Assembly (NCBI GenBank): GCA_002428385.1
Contig: DIWB01000061.1
Location: 1 to 51,002 of the forward strand
DNA: 51,002 bases
From: Bacteroidales bacterium UBA6117
Lineage (GTDB): Bacteria > Bacteroidota > Bacteroidia > Bacteroidales > VadinHA17
Direction: 5' to 3'
Part shown: piece after piece, positions 16,071 to 24,081 of the stretch
Layout of the letters: every line of letters starts with the position of its first letter
How positions within the stretch are numbered: position 1 is the first letter of the stretch
Made by a program: the position numbers and the translations under genes
Notes under the pieces: model-generated
What the model was told of the DNA's origin: nothing
Database searches by the model: none
The model's input: the letters and a program-made list of their open reading frames with translations, nothing else

Positions 16071-17807
16071 ATGACGAATCTGGCTGTGTTAATGATGCTT
16101 TTGTTAATTCCCGGATCATCCTGGCCGGATGATCCGTCCGCCGGTTTAATCAATACTGAAACGGTCTACCTTCATACTGACCGTAATTTCTACATTGCAG
16201 GTGATCACCTTTACTACAAGCTATACCTGAAATCTGGTTGCTCAGATTCAAGCAGATTTGCATATTTCATAATACGGGATGAAAAATCTGAAGTTATTTC
16301 ACATTCAAGGTTAGAACTAATGGATGGAGTGTCATATGGCTCAATTAAGCTTGCCGATACATTAAAAACAGGATTTTATCAGATAGTCTGCTTTACAAAC
16401 TTCATGCGAAATCGTCCCGAAACCATCTTCAGAAAAGAAATAATAATTGCAAACAGGTTTGATGACGATGTCAGTTATTTTCCGGAAAAAGATCGGCAAT
16501 CATCAGGGGTAAATGTAAGCTCAAATGTTCCAAAACCAGGGCCCCTGAATCTTAGAATACTGACGGACAAAAACATCTATGAAAGAAGAGAAGAAATCAT
16601 TTTTACAGTTGAGCCGGGGGAAATGCCTGTCAATGAAATTTTATCTCTTTCAATTTCAGTCAGCCAGGTAATCGATTATTCACAGCCGGTTCCGTCAATT
16701 ACGGAATCTTTCTTAAAAGACCCGGAAGGTCAAAGTCAGACAAATCTCAATGGCCCGGGGATTACTTACGAAATGGAATCCGGCACATCTGTAATTCAGG
16801 GGACTGTTTCAGAGATACCAGGAACAGTAAAGACAGGAATTAATTTCTCATCACCACTGGAAAGCCATACCATATTTTTGTCGGCAATTGATACTGTTCC
16901 GAATCTTCAATACACCACGACTGATTCATCGGGTAAGTTCTGCATATACCTGAATCCCTGGTATGAAGGCAAAGAGATCTATTTGAAGCTAAGAAGTAAG
17001 GCAAATGCTCAAATCACCCTGGATTCAAGATATACAATGAAAGAACCGTTCCAGCCGACCCGGGATTTTAACAGGAATTATGTCAGGGAGTTCATTAAAA
17101 GAGCTGTTAAGACAGGACAGGTAGCAAGATATTATGGATCAGAGGCTAAACCAGATACGATTGAGACTTTTTGTTCATATCATTTACCCCCTGAAGTTTA
17201 TTTCAAAACTTATCCGACAATCTATCCGTCAGATTATATTGAGCTTAATGATTTTTTTGAATTATCGCGGGAGATAATACCTGGTCTCAGGATAAGGAAA
17301 AACAATGGCTCTTATTCAGCCGGTTTTCCCTCCCTCCAATATCAGATTGTTTCGGATGAAGAACCCCTGATATTACTCGATGGAGTTCCCATCGACAATG
17401 TGAATCAGATCATTGACCTGGGCTCAAATGATATCAGATATATTGAAACCGTTCCTAATGTCAGGTATTTTAACGGGTTATATTTCAACGGAATACTTAA
17501 CGTGACAAGCAAGAAGGATGCAATTAAAAACATAAGTTTTTCGCAACCTTTCAGACAAACACAAACTGATGAAAGTATTAGTTTTACTAAACCAAAGCAT
17601 TTTAATCCTGCAGACCTTCCTTCACATTATCCCGATCTGAGATATGTGCTTTTCTGGGAACCTGACTTCAAACCTCATGGTAGCAAAATGGATTTTACTG
17701 TCTGGTCTTCGGACATTCAGGGGGATTATGTTATAAATGTCCAGGGAATTACAAGAAGCGGCCTGCCGGTTGCAGGTTCTGCAACGATAACTGTAAAAGC
17801 AAAATAA
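16071..17807 (+). CDS. Exported MG2-like / plug-like protein of a TonB receptor cluster
   Basis: A 578-residue protein with a signal peptide (about 1-24). The opening VYLHTDRNFYIAGDHLYYKL is the hallmark of Bacteroidota proteins whose N-terminus resembles the MG2 domain of alpha-2-macroglobulins. A second sandwich begins at LRILTDKNIYERREEIIF. The C-terminal part contains EPLILLDGVPIDNVNQI and IRYIETV, which look like a TonB-receptor plug without any barrel. It is shorter than the 800 or so residues I recall for such proteins, but I see no break. It probably acts in the periplasm or at the outer membrane with the receptor and DUF4249 lipoprotein. Function unknown. Confidence 0.7.
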   Translation: MTNLAVLMMLLLIPGSSWPDDPSAGLINTETVYLHTDRNFYIAGDHLYYKLYLKSGCSDSSRFAYFIIRDEKSEVISHSRLELMDGVSYGSIKLADTLKTGFYQIVCFTNFMRNRPETIFRKEIIIANRFDDDVSYFPEKDRQSSGVNVSSNVPKPGPLNLRILTDKNIYERREEIIFTVEPGEMPVNEILSLSISVSQVIDYSQPVPSITESFLKDPEGQSQTNLNGPGITYEMESGTSVIQGTVSEIPGTVKTGINFSSPLESHTIFLSAIDTVPNLQYTTTDSSGKFCIYLNPWYEGKEIYLKLRSKANAQITLDSRYTMKEPFQPTRDFNRNYVREFIKRAVKTGQVARYYGSEAKPDTIETFCSYHLPPEVYFKTYPTIYPSDYIELNDFFELSREIIPGLRIRKNNGSYSAGFPSLQYQIVSDEEPLILLDGVPIDNVNQIIDLGSNDIRYIETVPNVRYFNGLYFNGILNVTSKKDAIKNISFSQPFRQTQTDESISFTKPKHFNPADLPSHYPDLRYVLFWEPDFKPHGSKMDFTVWSSDIQGDYVINVQGITRSGLPVAGSATITVKAK

Positions 17808-17811
17808 TCCG

Positions 17812-18525
17812 GTGAAAATCAGACACATTATCATATCAGGTTTAATTCTGACCTCTGCACCATCAGCTGGGCAGGTGAGGCAGAACGAGTTTGCCAGGGT
17901 CCAGCAGGTCCCATATCAGAATGTTGCAGGTGAGTTATATACAGGAGATCTTCAGCCGGATACCTACGTTAACCCGGACTGGATCGAAGGTGATCTGTTG
18001 CTTGAGACAGGTGATAAAATCAGTAATGTCTTTTTGAGATACAATGGTTTGACCGATGAACTTTTCTGGAGGGAACCGGTCCTGAATAATGTGATAAAAG
18101 TGGATAAGGAATCAGTCAGGGGTTTTCATTTCAATTATTTCAGAGGTGACTCAGCCGTGTTTTTCACGAGAATGAAGATCAGGAAAGATTTCGTAAGTGA
18201 TTCAACTTCATGCTTTCTGCAGGAAATAGATTTTAACAGAATCAAATTATACATCTACCGTTCAAAGTCTTTTTTGAGAAAGGAAAATTATTCAGTCAAT
18301 GGTAAAATTTCAATGAAAGATATTTTCATTGAGCAGCCGATATATTTCATCAGATCTGATTCCAGATTATCTGTATTTAGAAAATTCAACGGACATGCGC
18401 TTTGCAAAGCTTATCCGGATAAATCTGATGTCATAAGGAAATATATCAGGAATAGTGCATCCGGAAGACTCAATACTCAGAATGAGATTATCAGCATTCT
18501 TCAATATCTGGATGACTACTTTTAA
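17812..18525 (+). CDS. Exported protein of unknown function, last gene of the TonB receptor cluster
   Basis: A 237-residue protein starting at GTG (17812), 4 bases after the previous stop, so almost certainly co-translated with it. A signal peptide (IIISGLILTSAPSAGQ) precedes a soluble domain rich in aromatic and charged residues (NPDWIEGDLLLETGDKISNV, RGFHFNYFRGDSAVFF) that looks all-beta. Two later segments (YFIRSDSRLSVFRKF, YIRNSASGRLNTQNEI) are probably helical. I do not recognise a family. Given its place it may be a periplasmic accessory of the receptor system. The stop is followed within five bases by a heptamer array. Confidence 0.6.
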   Translation: MKIRHIIISGLILTSAPSAGQVRQNEFARVQQVPYQNVAGELYTGDLQPDTYVNPDWIEGDLLLETGDKISNVFLRYNGLTDELFWREPVLNNVIKVDKESVRGFHFNYFRGDSAVFFTRMKIRKDFVSDSTSCFLQEIDFNRIKLYIYRSKSFLRKENYSVNGKISMKDIFIEQPIYFIRSDSRLSVFRKFNGHALCKAYPDKSDVIRKYIRNSASGRLNTQNEIISILQYLDDYF

Positions 18526-18530
18526 AACTA

Positions 18531-18582
18531 TGAGGTGTGAGGTGTGAGGTGTGAGGTGTGAGGTGTGAGGTGTGAAGTGTGC
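18531..18582 (+). repeat. Tandem heptamer array (GAGGTGT)n
   Basis: About seven consecutive GAGGTGT units follow the TAA of the previous gene. The same heptamer recurs at 19021-19034, at 19841-19859 and, reversed, at 10237-10269, each time beside the interspersed repeat or a stop codon. Confidence 0.9.
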
Positions 18583-18712
18583 GGTTGAACCTTTTACGAA
18601 TATTTTCGCAACGATATGTGCAAATATTTTCGTAATGGTGGTCCTGATTGTACGGTAAAAAATCCTGGAAATATAAGCCACAACTTAACCCTGGGAGTCT
18701 TCCGTACATAAT
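18583..18712 (+). repeat. Interspersed repeat, copy 2
   Basis: Contains the near-palindrome TTACGAATATTTTCG (18594-18608) ... GCAAATATTTTCGTAA (18620-18635), then the reverse complements of the CCAGGATTTT and AGGGTTAAGTTGTGGCTT modules of copy 1. Together with copy 1 it spans more than 100 alignable bases. It is non-coding. It lies in the 646-bp spacer 18526-19171, which holds only repeats, the MITE-like element and the trmD promoter. Confidence 0.8.
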
Positions 18713-18729
18713 TTTTCCAGCGCAGTGCT

Positions 18730-18995
18730 GGTTGAATGAGATCCCTCGCCTCGTAGTCACTGATTACTCTTATTTCGCTTTGATTGTTTTCCAATGTGGG
18801 GATTCTCCTTGTTTCCCGATATCATCCGGCGAGGGATGACAGGTCGCTATTGGGGAGGTGGGGTGAGGCCGCGGCGAGTGAATCATTCCCAAAAGGTCAG
18901 AATTGCTGCTCTCGCCGCGGCCTCACCCCCATGATCACCATACGACATGTCATCCCGCATCCCGGTTTCTTACGGGATGCGGGATCTCATCAACC
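18730..18995. mobile_element. MITE-like element with terminal inverted repeats and strong internal hairpins
   Basis: The ends GGTTGAATGAGATCCC (18730-18745) and GGGATCTCATCAACC (18981-18995) are inverted repeats differing by one base. Nested inside: ATCCCTCGCC (18741-18750) with GGCGAGGGAT (18828-18837); a perfect 19-bp stem GGGGTGAGGCCGCGGCGAG (18860-18878) with its complement at 18911-18929; and a perfect 13-bp stem ATCCCGCATCCCG (18952-18964) with 18973-18985. No protein is encoded. It may be a non-autonomous element or a cluster of REP-type hairpins. No target duplication was identified. Confidence 0.55.
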
Positions 18996-19092
18996 TTTAA
19001 TGAATTGCCAGCAAAAGATGTATGAGGTGTGAGGTTGAACCTTTTACGAATATTTTCGCAACGATATATACGAATATTTTCGTAGTGGTGGA
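18986..19092 (+). repeat. Interspersed repeat, copy 3 (upstream of trmD)
   Basis: Reversed, this is collinear with the right part of copy 1: CTCATCAACC (18986-18995), TTAATGAATTGCC (18997-19009), GAGGTGT heptamers (19024-19034), GGTTGAACCTTTTACGAA (19033-19050) and the near-palindrome to about 19089. It overlaps the right end of the MITE-like element, and with copy 2 it flanks that element in direct orientation. An open frame runs through it into trmD but is not part of TrmD. Confidence 0.8.
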
Positions 19093-19148
19093 ATATTTGA
19101 CTTTCCCGGGACAGGTGGATTTTAATACTGCGATTCTGCGCTTTTTGT

Positions 19149-19156
19149 TAATTTTG
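19149..19156 (+). promoter_or_regulatory. Bacteroidota -7 box for trmD
   Basis: TAATTTTG matches TAnnTTTG and lies 15 bases before the trmD ATG (19172), giving a very short leader if used. A well-placed -33 box is not evident. Confidence 0.35.
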
Positions 19157-19171
19157 AGCAAACGAAAAAGA

Positions 19172-19843
19172 ATGAGAATTGATGTTCTTACAGTTCTGCC
19201 TGAATTGCTTCATAGCCCGCTGAACTGGTCGATTGTAAAGAGAGCCAGGGACAAAGGACTTGTGGAAATCAACATTGTAAACCTTCACGACTATGCCACC
19301 GACAGGTATAAAAGTGTCGACGACTATGCCTTTGGAGGAGGCGCCGGCATGGTGATGATGATTGAGCCGGTTTACAAGGCTATCGAAGAGCTTAAGAAAG
19401 AGAGGGACTATGACGAGATAATCTACACCTCGCCCGATGGGGAGAAGCTGACTCAAAAAAAGGCCAACGCGCTGTCGCTTAAGAACAATATAATTATCCT
19501 TGCAGGCCACTATAAAGGGATTGACCAGAGGATAAGGGATCATCTTGTGACCAGCGAGATCTCGATAGGCGATTATGTCCTCTCCGGAGGGGAGATCCCT
19601 GCCGCGGTAATTATCGATGCTGTTGTAAGGCTGATACCCGGAGCGCTTGGTGATGAACAGTCGGCCCTCTCTGATTCGTTCCAGGACGACCTGCTTGCTC
19701 CTCCGGTTTATACCAGGCCTGCTGAATTCCTGGGATGGAAGGTTCCGGATATACTGCTTTCCGGACACTCAGCAAATATTGAGAAGTGGAGGCATGAACA
19801 GGCGGTTGAAAGGACGAGGAGGCTGAGACCGGATCTGGAGTGA
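19172..19843 (+). CDS. trmD: tRNA (guanine-N1-)-methyltransferase
   Basis: A 223-residue enzyme that methylates G37 N1 of tRNAs using S-adenosylmethionine, preventing frameshifts. MRIDVLTVLPELL is the standard N-terminus, so the ATG at 19172 is chosen; the 50 codons available upstream come from the repeat. SPDGEKLTQKKAN, LAGHYKGIDQRI and the knot signature SIGDYVLSGGEIPA carry the SAM-binding trefoil. The C-terminal PDILLSGHSANIEKWR is complete. It usually sits with rpsP and rplS, but here it is alone, flanked by repeats on both sides. The TGA stop (19841-19843) begins a GAGGTGT array. Confidence 0.96.
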   Translation: MRIDVLTVLPELLHSPLNWSIVKRARDKGLVEINIVNLHDYATDRYKSVDDYAFGGGAGMVMMIEPVYKAIEELKKERDYDEIIYTSPDGEKLTQKKANALSLKNNIIILAGHYKGIDQRIRDHLVTSEISIGDYVLSGGEIPAAVIIDAVVRLIPGALGDEQSALSDSFQDDLLAPPVYTRPAEFLGWKVPDILLSGHSANIEKWRHEQAVERTRRLRPDLE

Positions 19844-19942
19844 GGTGTGAGGTGTGAGGCGGAAAGGCGGAAAGGCGGAAAGGCGGAAAGGCGTTAAGGC
19901 ACTAAGGGACTGCAGGACTGCAGGACTGCAGGACTGCAAGAC
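19841..19942 (+). repeat. Three consecutive tandem arrays starting at the trmD stop codon
   Basis: GAGGTGT heptamers (19842-19859) give way to GGCGGAAA octamers (about 19858-19893) and, after a short bridge, to GGACTGCA octamers (about 19908-19937). The trmD TGA is itself in register with the first units. The GGACTGCA array differs by one base per unit from the GACTGCAA array at 4790-4840. No spacers and no coding potential. Confidence 0.9.
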
Positions 19943-20016
19943 TCTTTCCCTGCATGCCTTGAATATGGGGACAGGAGTTTTTGGAAAAGACGAAAAGCTT
20001 TTGTAAAATTGTACCT

Positions 20017-20024
20017 TATTTTTG
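20017..20024 (+). promoter_or_regulatory. Bacteroidota -7 box for rocD
   Basis: TATTTTTG matches TAnnTTTG; the rocD ATG is 32 bases downstream. A TTTG lies 13 bases upstream, closer than the usual 17-21. Confidence 0.4.
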
Positions 20025-20055
20025 AATATAATATAACTAACTAATTATCAGTAAC

Positions 20056-21267
20056 ATGAATTCACAGGATTATATTAACCGGGAAGACAAGTACGGAGCT
20101 CACAATTATCATCCGCTGCCTGTAGTGCTTGACAGAGGAGAAGGACCATTTGTCTGGGATGTTGAAGGGAAAAGATATTTCGATTTTCTTTCAGCTTATT
20201 CTGCAGTGAACCAGGGTCATTGTCACCCCAGGATAGTGGATGCCATGGTCGCTCAGGCCATGAAACTTGCTCTCACTTCAAGGGCATTCTATAATTCTGT
20301 GCTTGGGGAGTATGAGGAGTTTGTAACCCGATATTTCGGCTACGACAAGGTTCTTCCGATGAACTCCGGAGCTGAGGCTGATGAGACTGCCCTTAAGCTC
20401 TGCCGCAAGTGGGCCTACAAGAAGAAAGGCATAGCCCAGGGAAATGCAAAGATCATTTGCTGTGAGGGTAATTTCCACGGAAGGACAATCACAATCATTT
20501 CGATGTCGACCGATCCGGATGCAAGAAACGATTACGGACCTTTCACTCCCGGATTCATCACAATACCATACAATGACCTCGCTGCTCTTGAGGAGGCCTT
20601 GAAGGATCCAGATGTTGCAGGATTCCTCGTGGAGCCTATCCAGGGTGAAGCCGGTGTATTTGTTCCCGACGAAGGATATTTGAAAAAGTCATATGATCTC
20701 TGCAAAAAGAACAATGTCCTTTTCATAGCTGATGAAGTCCAGACCGGACTTGCACGTACAGGCAAGCTTCTGGCCTGCGACCATGAAGGAGTCCGGCCCG
20801 ATATTCTTATCCTTGGCAAAGCTCTGTCCGGCGGCCTGATGCCAATCTCAGCAGTGCTGGCTGATGATGAAATAATGCTCACCATCAAGCCCGGGGAACA
20901 CGGATCGACATTCGGGGGAAATCCTGTTGCAGCGAAGGTAGCCATTGCGGCGCTTTCAGTGCTCAAAGATGAAAAGCTGGCTGAAAATGCAGAAAGGCTC
21001 GGTAAGATTTTCCGCAGTGAAATGAAAGGAATTAAATCGGATATGGTCGAGCTTGTCAGAGGCAAAGGTCTGCTCAATGCCGTGGTCATCAGGCCAAAGA
21101 ACGGAAAGACTGCCTGGGATGTCTGCCTTGCCATGAAGGACAAGGGTGTCATTGCCAAGCCGACTCACGAGCACATTATCCGCTTTGCTCCTCCACTCGT
21201 AATCACCGAGGCCCAGCTTATGGAGGCAATAGGTCTAATAAAGGAAGCATTTAAACTATTTGAATAA
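20056..21267 (+). CDS. rocD: Ornithine aminotransferase
   Basis: A 403-residue cytosolic PLP enzyme of class III that converts ornithine and 2-oxoglutarate to glutamate semialdehyde and glutamate, linking arginine and proline metabolism. The PLP lysine is Lys255 in ILGKALSGG, the ring-binding Asp is Asp226 in IADEVQTG, and NFHGRT (139-144) and SGAEADET (104-111) form the phosphate and substrate region. The usual GAEAVET is GAEADET here. The opening SQDYINREDKYGAHNY and the STFGGNPVA segment are typical of ornithine rather than acetylornithine aminotransferases. The M28 gene starts 9 bases after its stop, so co-transcription is likely. Confidence 0.9.
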   Translation: MNSQDYINREDKYGAHNYHPLPVVLDRGEGPFVWDVEGKRYFDFLSAYSAVNQGHCHPRIVDAMVAQAMKLALTSRAFYNSVLGEYEEFVTRYFGYDKVLPMNSGAEADETALKLCRKWAYKKKGIAQGNAKIICCEGNFHGRTITIISMSTDPDARNDYGPFTPGFITIPYNDLAALEEALKDPDVAGFLVEPIQGEAGVFVPDEGYLKKSYDLCKKNNVLFIADEVQTGLARTGKLLACDHEGVRPDILILGKALSGGLMPISAVLADDEIMLTIKPGEHGSTFGGNPVAAKVAIAALSVLKDEKLAENAERLGKIFRSEMKGIKSDMVELVRGKGLLNAVVIRPKNGKTAWDVCLAMKDKGVIAKPTHEHIIRFAPPLVITEAQLMEAIGLIKEAFKLFE

Positions 21268-21276
21268 CATCAATTT

Positions 21277-23052
21277 GTGACAATAAGAACATTTCAGTTT
21301 GCAATACTTCTGGCTGCGCTTGCCGCCTGGTCGTGCAACAGCAGCATTTCAAAGAATATATATCCGAAAGAGCTGGAGGACCATGTCAGGTTCCTCTCAT
21401 CCGACGACCTTAAAGGCAGGATGACAGGGACTGAAGGAGACAGTCTGGCTGCAGTATATATCAGGGACAGGCTTCAGATGGCCGGACTCGAACCGCTGAC
21501 AGGAGACGGGTTCCAGCGGTTTGAGATTTCTGACAAGGTTATCGCCGGGGAAAGGAATTTCCTGTCGGTCGGAGATCAATACTTTGATCCTAAGATTGAT
21601 ATATCTCCCTTCTCCTTCAGCGGATATGCTGAACACACTGCAGAAGTTGTTTTTGCCGGTTACGGATTCCGGATAAGCAATGACAGCATTAACTGGGATG
21701 ATTACCGTGACCTTAATGTAAAGGGGCTTTGGGTGCTCCTGCTCAGGGGTGATCCGGAACCGAACCTTTCTGTAAGCGGATTTATCCCCTTCAACGGTGA
21801 CAGGGACAAGGCCATGCTTGCCAAAGACATGGGGGCCGCCGGTGTTCTCATGGTATCAGGGCCCGTAAATGACAACAGCGACACTTTCAGCAGCCTGTCG
21901 AATGAAGCCTGGCCTGTAGGCATCCCGGTTTTGAGAATAAAAAGGAACGTTGCCGACAGGATATTATCAGCAAAGGACAAAACAACGGCTGGTCTTGAGA
22001 ATGAAATAAACACCTCACATAAGCCTGTTGGTTTTTCAACAGGTGTGACCGTAAAAGCCGGATCAGAAGTTATTGTAACAAAAAGCCACACCAGGAATGT
22101 GGTTATGGTGCTGAACGGAGAAGATGAAAATCTTAAGGATGAGTACCTGATAATAGGAGGCCATTTTGATCACCTTGGCATGGGAGGACCATCAAGCCGT
22201 GCAGGCGACACAGTTGCTGTCCATCATGGGGCTGACGATAATGCTTCAGGAGTTGCTGGTTTTATTGAAATAGCAGAGAAATTTGCCCTCACAGATAACC
22301 GAAACAGGAGAAGCATCATTTTTGCAGGTTTCTCAGGTGAGGAATTAGGACTTCTTGGTTCAAAACACTTTACCGAAAATCCGCCGGTCGATCTTTCAAA
22401 AGTCAATGCCATGATCAACCTCGATATGGTTGGCAGGCTTAGGGATTCGGGTTCGCTGCAGGTCGGAGGTATCGGGACCTCCCCCATCCTGAAGGAACTA
22501 GTTGTCTCACTGGTCGATACAAATTCAATTAATCTTTCATTGTCAGAAGAAGGATCAGGACCATCTGACCATTCTGCATTCTACGGCAAGGATATTCCGG
22601 TCCTTTTCTTTACAACCGGAGCGCATCTCGATTACCATACACCTTCCGACACCTGGGAAAAGCTTAATTATCAGGGAATGGCAAGTGTTTCGGATATTAT
22701 CTTCAATGTGGCAGAGAAGCTTGCCAACGACGATAAAAAGCTTGCCTTCACTGAAGCCGGACCAAAACAGGAGGCTGTCAGGACCATGAGAAGGCAGGGA
22801 GTCACCCTGGGGATCATGCCCGATTTCGCCGGTAATATAAAGAACGGACTTCGCGCCGACCTGGTAACGCCGGGGAAGCCGGCTGCCCTGGGAGGCATGA
22901 AGAAAGGAGACATCATCACAGCCATTAACGGCAAATCAATCAACAATATCCAGGATTACATGTACCGGATGGGCCAGCTTAAACATGGGGAAACAATCAG
23001 CGTTGAGATATTGCGAAACGGGAAAAAAGAAGTTCTGCTGATACAATTGTAG
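21277..23052 (+). CDS. Exported M28-family zinc peptidase with PA and PDZ domains
   Basis: A 591-residue probable lipoprotein (start GTG at 21277; Cys20 in AAWSCN). A protease-associated insert (about residues 115-260) leads into the catalytic domain. Zinc ligands and general base are visible: His296 in GGHFDHLG, Asp320 in GADDNASG, Glu355-Glu356 in GFSGEELG, Asp383 in NLDMVGR, and the late histidine in HLDYHTPSD. A C-terminal PDZ domain (about 500-591: GGMKKGDIITAINGKSI) may bind substrate. All key residues are present, unlike the second M28 gene at 29082. It is probably a periplasmic or surface aminopeptidase. Confidence 0.9.
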   Translation: MTIRTFQFAILLAALAAWSCNSSISKNIYPKELEDHVRFLSSDDLKGRMTGTEGDSLAAVYIRDRLQMAGLEPLTGDGFQRFEISDKVIAGERNFLSVGDQYFDPKIDISPFSFSGYAEHTAEVVFAGYGFRISNDSINWDDYRDLNVKGLWVLLLRGDPEPNLSVSGFIPFNGDRDKAMLAKDMGAAGVLMVSGPVNDNSDTFSSLSNEAWPVGIPVLRIKRNVADRILSAKDKTTAGLENEINTSHKPVGFSTGVTVKAGSEVIVTKSHTRNVVMVLNGEDENLKDEYLIIGGHFDHLGMGGPSSRAGDTVAVHHGADDNASGVAGFIEIAEKFALTDNRNRRSIIFAGFSGEELGLLGSKHFTENPPVDLSKVNAMINLDMVGRLRDSGSLQVGGIGTSPILKELVVSLVDTNSINLSLSEEGSGPSDHSAFYGKDIPVLFFTTGAHLDYHTPSDTWEKLNYQGMASVSDIIFNVAEKLANDDKKLAFTEAGPKQEAVRTMRRQGVTLGIMPDFAGNIKNGLRADLVTPGKPAALGGMKKGDIITAINGKSINNIQDYMYRMGQLKHGETISVEILRNGKKEVLLIQL

Positions 23053-23085
23053 CACTATTACGTCTAAGACATAAATCTGTACTCC

Positions 23086-23982
23086 ATGAAGAAGACCATT
23101 TTATGGATCCTGGCCATTATAATAACCCTCGGGGCAGCATATTACCAGAGGAAGACAGGACCCACCAATCCGCGTGATACCTGCCTTACAGTAAATGATA
23201 CCCTGGTAAAGGTAAGGTTGGTAAGGAGTCTGGGACTTGACGAGAGACCTGAGGTCAGGCTGGCGATCACCGACACTGCGGTAAAAGCCAGACTGTTTTA
23301 CAGGAGATACAGGACAGGGGAAGAGTACAGCTCAAGTGAGTTTATATATAAGGTATACCCTGTCAATTCGAAGCTGATGAATAAGGTATTCGGCATTACG
23401 GAGGAAAAGGGATTATACGCCGCTGTTCCGAAGCAGCCGCCTGCCGGGAAATTAGAGTACTTCCTTGAACTGACCGATTCAAGGGGGACCACAACCGTCC
23501 TGAAGGAAACACCGGTGGTAATAAGGTTCAAGGGAGCCGTCCCGTCGTACATACTGACACCTCACATAATATTCATGTTTCTGGCCATGCTTCTTGCGAA
23601 CGTGGCAGGTCTGATGGCGCTTTTCAACCTTCCAGCCTTCAGGAAGTATTCGGTCTGGACTCTTACAACGCTTATAGCCGGTGGAATGATACTTGGCCCG
23701 GCGGTTCAGAAGTTTGCGTTCGGTGAATTCTGGACAGGAGTTCCATTTGGATGGGATCTGACTGACAACAAAACATTTATTGCACTGCTGTTCTGGATAC
23801 TGGCGGTGGTTATGAACAAAAAAAGGGATACACGGGTTTACACATTACTGGCAGCAGTCGTGACATTAATAATATTTTCAATACCGCATAGCATGTTTGG
23901 ATCAGAGCTCGATTATTCATCCGGAGAAGTAACACAGGGAATAATTTTGCTTTTTTTAACTAAAATCTCCAAAAACTCATAA
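23086..23982 (+). CDS. Membrane protein of unknown function, periplasmic domain plus five helices
   Basis: A 298-residue protein. An N-terminal helix (ILWILAIIITLGAAYY) is followed by about 130 periplasmic residues that look like a beta sandwich (VRLVRSLGLDERPEVRLAIT), then five hydrophobic helices from about residue 150. WTGVPFGWDLTDNKTFIA and IPHSMFGSELDY are striking, conserved-looking loops; I recall similar proteins in Bacteroidota annotated only as hypothetical. It starts 33 bases after the M28 stop and may share its transcript. The GWDLTDNKT loop between helices could line a metal or small-molecule site, but that is a guess. Confidence 0.75.
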   Translation: MKKTILWILAIIITLGAAYYQRKTGPTNPRDTCLTVNDTLVKVRLVRSLGLDERPEVRLAITDTAVKARLFYRRYRTGEEYSSSEFIYKVYPVNSKLMNKVFGITEEKGLYAAVPKQPPAGKLEYFLELTDSRGTTTVLKETPVVIRFKGAVPSYILTPHIIFMFLAMLLANVAGLMALFNLPAFRKYSVWTLTTLIAGGMILGPAVQKFAFGEFWTGVPFGWDLTDNKTFIALLFWILAVVMNKKRDTRVYTLLAAVVTLIIFSIPHSMFGSELDYSSGEVTQGIILLFLTKISKNS

Positions 23983-24081
23983 ATTGAATGCAGCAATAAA
24001 ACATCCATCCCGTCTTTTCATTGGAAATAATGGAAGACAGTGGGTGCAGCTACAAGTATAAAAACCAGCCTTTACCCGAAA

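Noticed and set aside
19022..19171. 50-codon N-terminal extension of TrmD
   Set aside because: It is translated repeat sequence; TrmD proteins start at MRIDVLT, and the -7 box lies inside the extension.
19148..19768. Long antisense frame over trmD, and comparable antisense frames over rocD (20532-21158), mutS2 and guaB
   Set aside because: They are shadows of strongly biased coding sequence on the other strand, with no family features and no own spacing signals.
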